In this document: positions 8,755 through 11,184 of the stretch, one piece after another | Position numbering within the stretch: position 1 is the first letter of the stretch | Layout: each line of letters opens with the position of its first letter | Origin: Tieghemiomyces parasiticus | Taxonomy: Eukaryota > Kickxellomycota > Dimargaritomycetes > Dimargaritales > Dimargaritaceae | Reading direction: 5' to 3' | DNA length: 11,184 nt | Assembly: GCA_027575765.1 (NCBI GenBank) | Contig: JANBPT010001293.1 | Coordinates: 1-11,184 of the forward strand | Position numbers and translations under genes: made by a program | The notes under the pieces: model-generated | Seen by the model: only the letters and a program-made list of their open reading frames with translations | The model's database searches: none | What the model was told of the DNA's origin: nothing

Positions 8755-10526
8755 GTCCCCGTCGGCTCAGATTCCCGGTACGCAAGACTCATTCTATCGC
8801 CCGCAAGTGGCCGTCTTAGGTGATGCTACTAAAGGGGATTAGTAGGCGTCGGGACCGTAACGGGCTTTACTAGGAGTGTCATGATAAGAAATAAACGGTA
8901 AGTAAGGCGTGTACGAAAGGGCAGTAACAAAGTTAGTAAAGCGGAGGCGTAAGAAATGTGATAGACGTAGCGGGAGAGATAGAGCGCGCGGGAATACAGC
9001 AAAAGCTAGACGGTACGTGAAGTAGGTCAACGGACGGAGAGAGAATCATGGAGGAGGGCGGAGCCCCGAATTGCTATAGGGTGCTATGTGACAAGGCTCA
9101 TGGACGAATGTATATCCCCGCCGGCTGCATGGAAGGCTTAGTAACCTCAGGCGAAAGGTGGCTTGGAGAGGCTGTATACTAGCGTATCTCTTATGCGGTC
9201 TTGTTTACGGGTGTCACAATAAACATTAACCATTCATGGATAACAATTAATCAATGCTTATATACACACTATGTGTTAATTGATATTTGAAAAGCCAAGT
9301 ACATTTTATTAGTAATGCATAAGTGAACAATATAAATGGAGTTGAGTGAGGTCAGCGTTAGGGGGAAAACTGCCAGACCCTAGTGTTGTATTATTGTAAC
9401 CAAGGCGCACCTCAGGAAACCCCTTGACCAAGGAAGCCATCCCTCTCTATGAATCCGCCTTCCTGATAGGATCCTCAAACCTCCATCACGGATTAGTCTC
9501 AACCTTTGGTAAAATAAGAAGGCGGCGGTCTTCCGACGTCGGAAGTGAACTCGACTCGACTGTGGATCTGCCTTCTCATGGAGAACGTCACCCGAACCAG
9601 GCGCATCAAGCTATACCGAACGGTTAAGCGTCATCACCCGGAGCACATCTATGTAAAGACGACGAATCGCCCATAGTTGTAGATTGGTTAAGTGTATAAA
9701 TAAATACCGTTGCTTTTATTCAAATTCGACCCACGTGTCAGTGACCCTACATTGGTTATTCCTTTAGTTACTCCCCCTCTTGGGCTACACACCTCGTCAT
9801 AGCATAATGCTACGGGATGAGAATACGACATAATAAAGTAAAGTTAATACACCAGTTAGCCGCTTTATTAAGGCTGCCGGTGAATAAGTAGCATATATTC
9901 TACCTAGCCACAATTGTCGTATGAAGTTCAGCAGTGGAAAGCATGTGAAGTGATGTAAGGAAAAGCATCAAGAGAGCACGGCATAAAAAAAGGCGGGGAA
10001 CCAATAAATTCCTGATATCAACGGCGAATTGTGTCATCATTAAAGGAATGCAAGGCGGAGCTTCAATTAACTTGGCTGGTCGTTATTATACTGCGAATCT
10101 TAGTGATATGTTGCTGTTTCCAATGATATAGTGAAACGGCGATTATTCCGACCACATTCCTATGCTGGGTGCTTGGAACTGGTTTATCTAGTGTTTATCT
10201 GCGAATTTTCTGCAAGTACTTTGGTATTAACATCTCCACGTGTCACCTTGACTTTTGGAGGTCTCACACAAAACCCCCTAACATGCCTTGAAAATTCCCC
10301 CATTATATGTTGCTGGAGCGGTCTCATTGAAACATTCGAGACATACAGGGGTTGAAGGTAGCATCTATGGCTCAGTCTATCCCTCAAAAAACTACCACTC
10401 TTGCTGCTAGCCTAGGCATAAAAGCAGGTAGAAGAAGTAGAATGACAAGTGAGATAAATCAATCAATCAGAGTGTGTTATGTGGTTGTTACTCAACATTT
10501 AATATTGATTCACTCGAAAATTCATT
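8755..10526. other. AT-richer intergenic region without a recognisable gene
   Basis: Composition becomes more AT-rich to the right, most clearly around 9210-9350 and 9640-10130. Short open frames at 9424-9627 and 10131-10355 were read. The first has a basic RRRRSSD patch and is open back to a stop at 9397-9399, but neither matches a family I know. Several AATAAA hexamers are present, which is expected in AT-rich DNA. Confidence 0.55.
9530..9545. repeat. Perfect 16-bp palindrome
   Basis: CTTCCGACGTCGGAAG is identical to its own reverse complement, centred on the GACGTC core. It is GC-rich within AT-richer surroundings. It could be a binding site for a dimeric (for example bZIP-type) factor or a chance palindrome inside a small ORF. 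Confidence 0.9.
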
Positions 10527-10689
10527 GTAGAGTGGACCGAGATCAAATAATTGGCCCCGCTTTCAAAAGAACCTCTGGGATGGTATGGAGAGTTTAGGGA
10601 TAAGTAGTCGGAGCGGAGGTATCCAAATCTGCAACTCAAAGAAAAAATGACAAACTATTGACAGAGCTAACGGCTTAATAAAATCTATA
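10527..10689 (+). repeat. Diverged direct repeat, copy A
   Basis: Pairs with 11009-11170 at a constant offset of 482 bp for at least 115 bases without a gap. By hand, 66 of 91 positions from 10551 match, and of the 25 mismatches 17 are transitions. Both copies end in AATAAAATCTATA. In one frame this copy reads GPAFKRTSGMVWR and then stops soon after. It is probably a decayed fragment of a repeated, once-coding element. Confidence 0.75.
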
Positions 10690-11008
10690 ACAAACAGTAA
10701 TAAGCAAGCTTAAGCGAATATTACTAGGAGACTTTACTAATGGGATAGCGCCAATGGGTGGCACTATGGGACAGGAATATACAAAAAAGCTGCCAGGCCC
10801 TGAGTTGCATACTTGGGCCCGGCTTATATACTATGACTATGATAAATGATTAACGCTAATTGGTGGAGGACCTGGCTGGTCCCCTGTCTCTTCCGGGCCT
10901 CTCCCAGAGGTCGCCCAATCTCTTTTCTTTTGTTACTTTCAATGGTTGTATAGGCGCGGCCTATTCCAGCTCCTCAAAGGGATAACCCGTGCTCTGCTTC
11001 ACAGATCT
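10690..11008. other. Spacer between the two direct repeats
   Basis: No open frame of note. The phrase around 10773-10815 (GGAATATAC followed by a TTGGGCCCGG-like stretch) echoes part of repeat B near 11080-11100, so a third, more degraded piece may be present. Confidence 0.4.
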
Positions 11009-11170
11009 GTAAAGCGGACCAATATCTGGAAGTTGGTCCCGCACTCAAAAGAACCTCCGAGACAAAGTGGAGAATTCAGGAATATACAGTTGGACCCGGG
11101 CTGTCCTAATCTGTAACGCAAAGTTCGATAGGTTAACTATTGACGGAGAAAACCTTAAATAAAATCTATA
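11009..11170 (+). repeat. Diverged direct repeat, copy B
   Basis: Second copy of the repeat at 10527-10689. In the same register it reads GPALKRTSETKWRIQEY, remaining open somewhat longer than copy A before TAA. Several of the base differences in the shared Gly-Pro-Ala and Lys-Arg-Thr-Ser codons are silent third-position changes, which suggests that an ancestor was translated. No known transposon domain is visible. Confidence 0.75.
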
Positions 11171-11184
11171 GACGTTTACCAACA

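Noticed and set aside
1..11184. CRISPR array, rRNA, tRNA or complete transposon
   Set aside because: No regularly spaced repeats, rRNA-like sequence, clover-leaf with TTC loop, or transposase or reverse transcriptase motif was seen on reading. A tRNAscan or repeat-library run would be needed to be sure.

Overview
The window looks like nuclear DNA of a filamentous, probably early-diverging fungus. Genes are split by many short introns with fungal signals: GTAAGT/GTAAGC donors and CTAAY (ACTAAT) branch sites shortly before a YAG acceptor. Coding exons are GC-rich. Both recognisable proteins, NF-YC/Hap5 and a cytosolic L-asparaginase with C-terminal ankyrin repeats, are typical of fungi and animals. 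The exact lineage is inference and I cannot fix it from this stretch.

Layout. (1) Positions 1-2090, plus strand: the 3' part of a CCAAT-binding factor subunit C gene (NF-YC/HAP5). Its histone fold is cut into very small exons, including one of 15 nt and one of 26 nt. The first exons lie left of the window. (2) Positions 2091-2905: a convergent intergenic spacer rich in C and T, where the two genes' 3' ends face each other. (3) Positions 2906-6463, minus strand: a complete six-exon gene for a type I asparaginase. Joining the exons by conserved phase and family similarity gives an 802-residue protein: catalytic N-terminal domain with an extra low-complexity insert, a linker, then about six ankyrin repeats. 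(4) Positions 6464-8500: upstream region of the asparaginase gene and beyond, with no gene I can recognise. (5) Positions 8500-11184: no recognisable gene, becoming more AT-rich. It contains a strong TATA-like box with a tiny ORF, a perfect 16-bp palindrome, and two diverged direct repeats 482 bp apart that look like decayed coding material, perhaps mobile-element remnants.

The two genes are not obviously functionally linked. NF-Y is a general transcription factor and the asparaginase supplies aspartate and ammonia from asparagine. I did not find a novel multi-gene system. The points most worth checking are the microexons, the insert in the asparaginase and the repeated sequence at the right edge.
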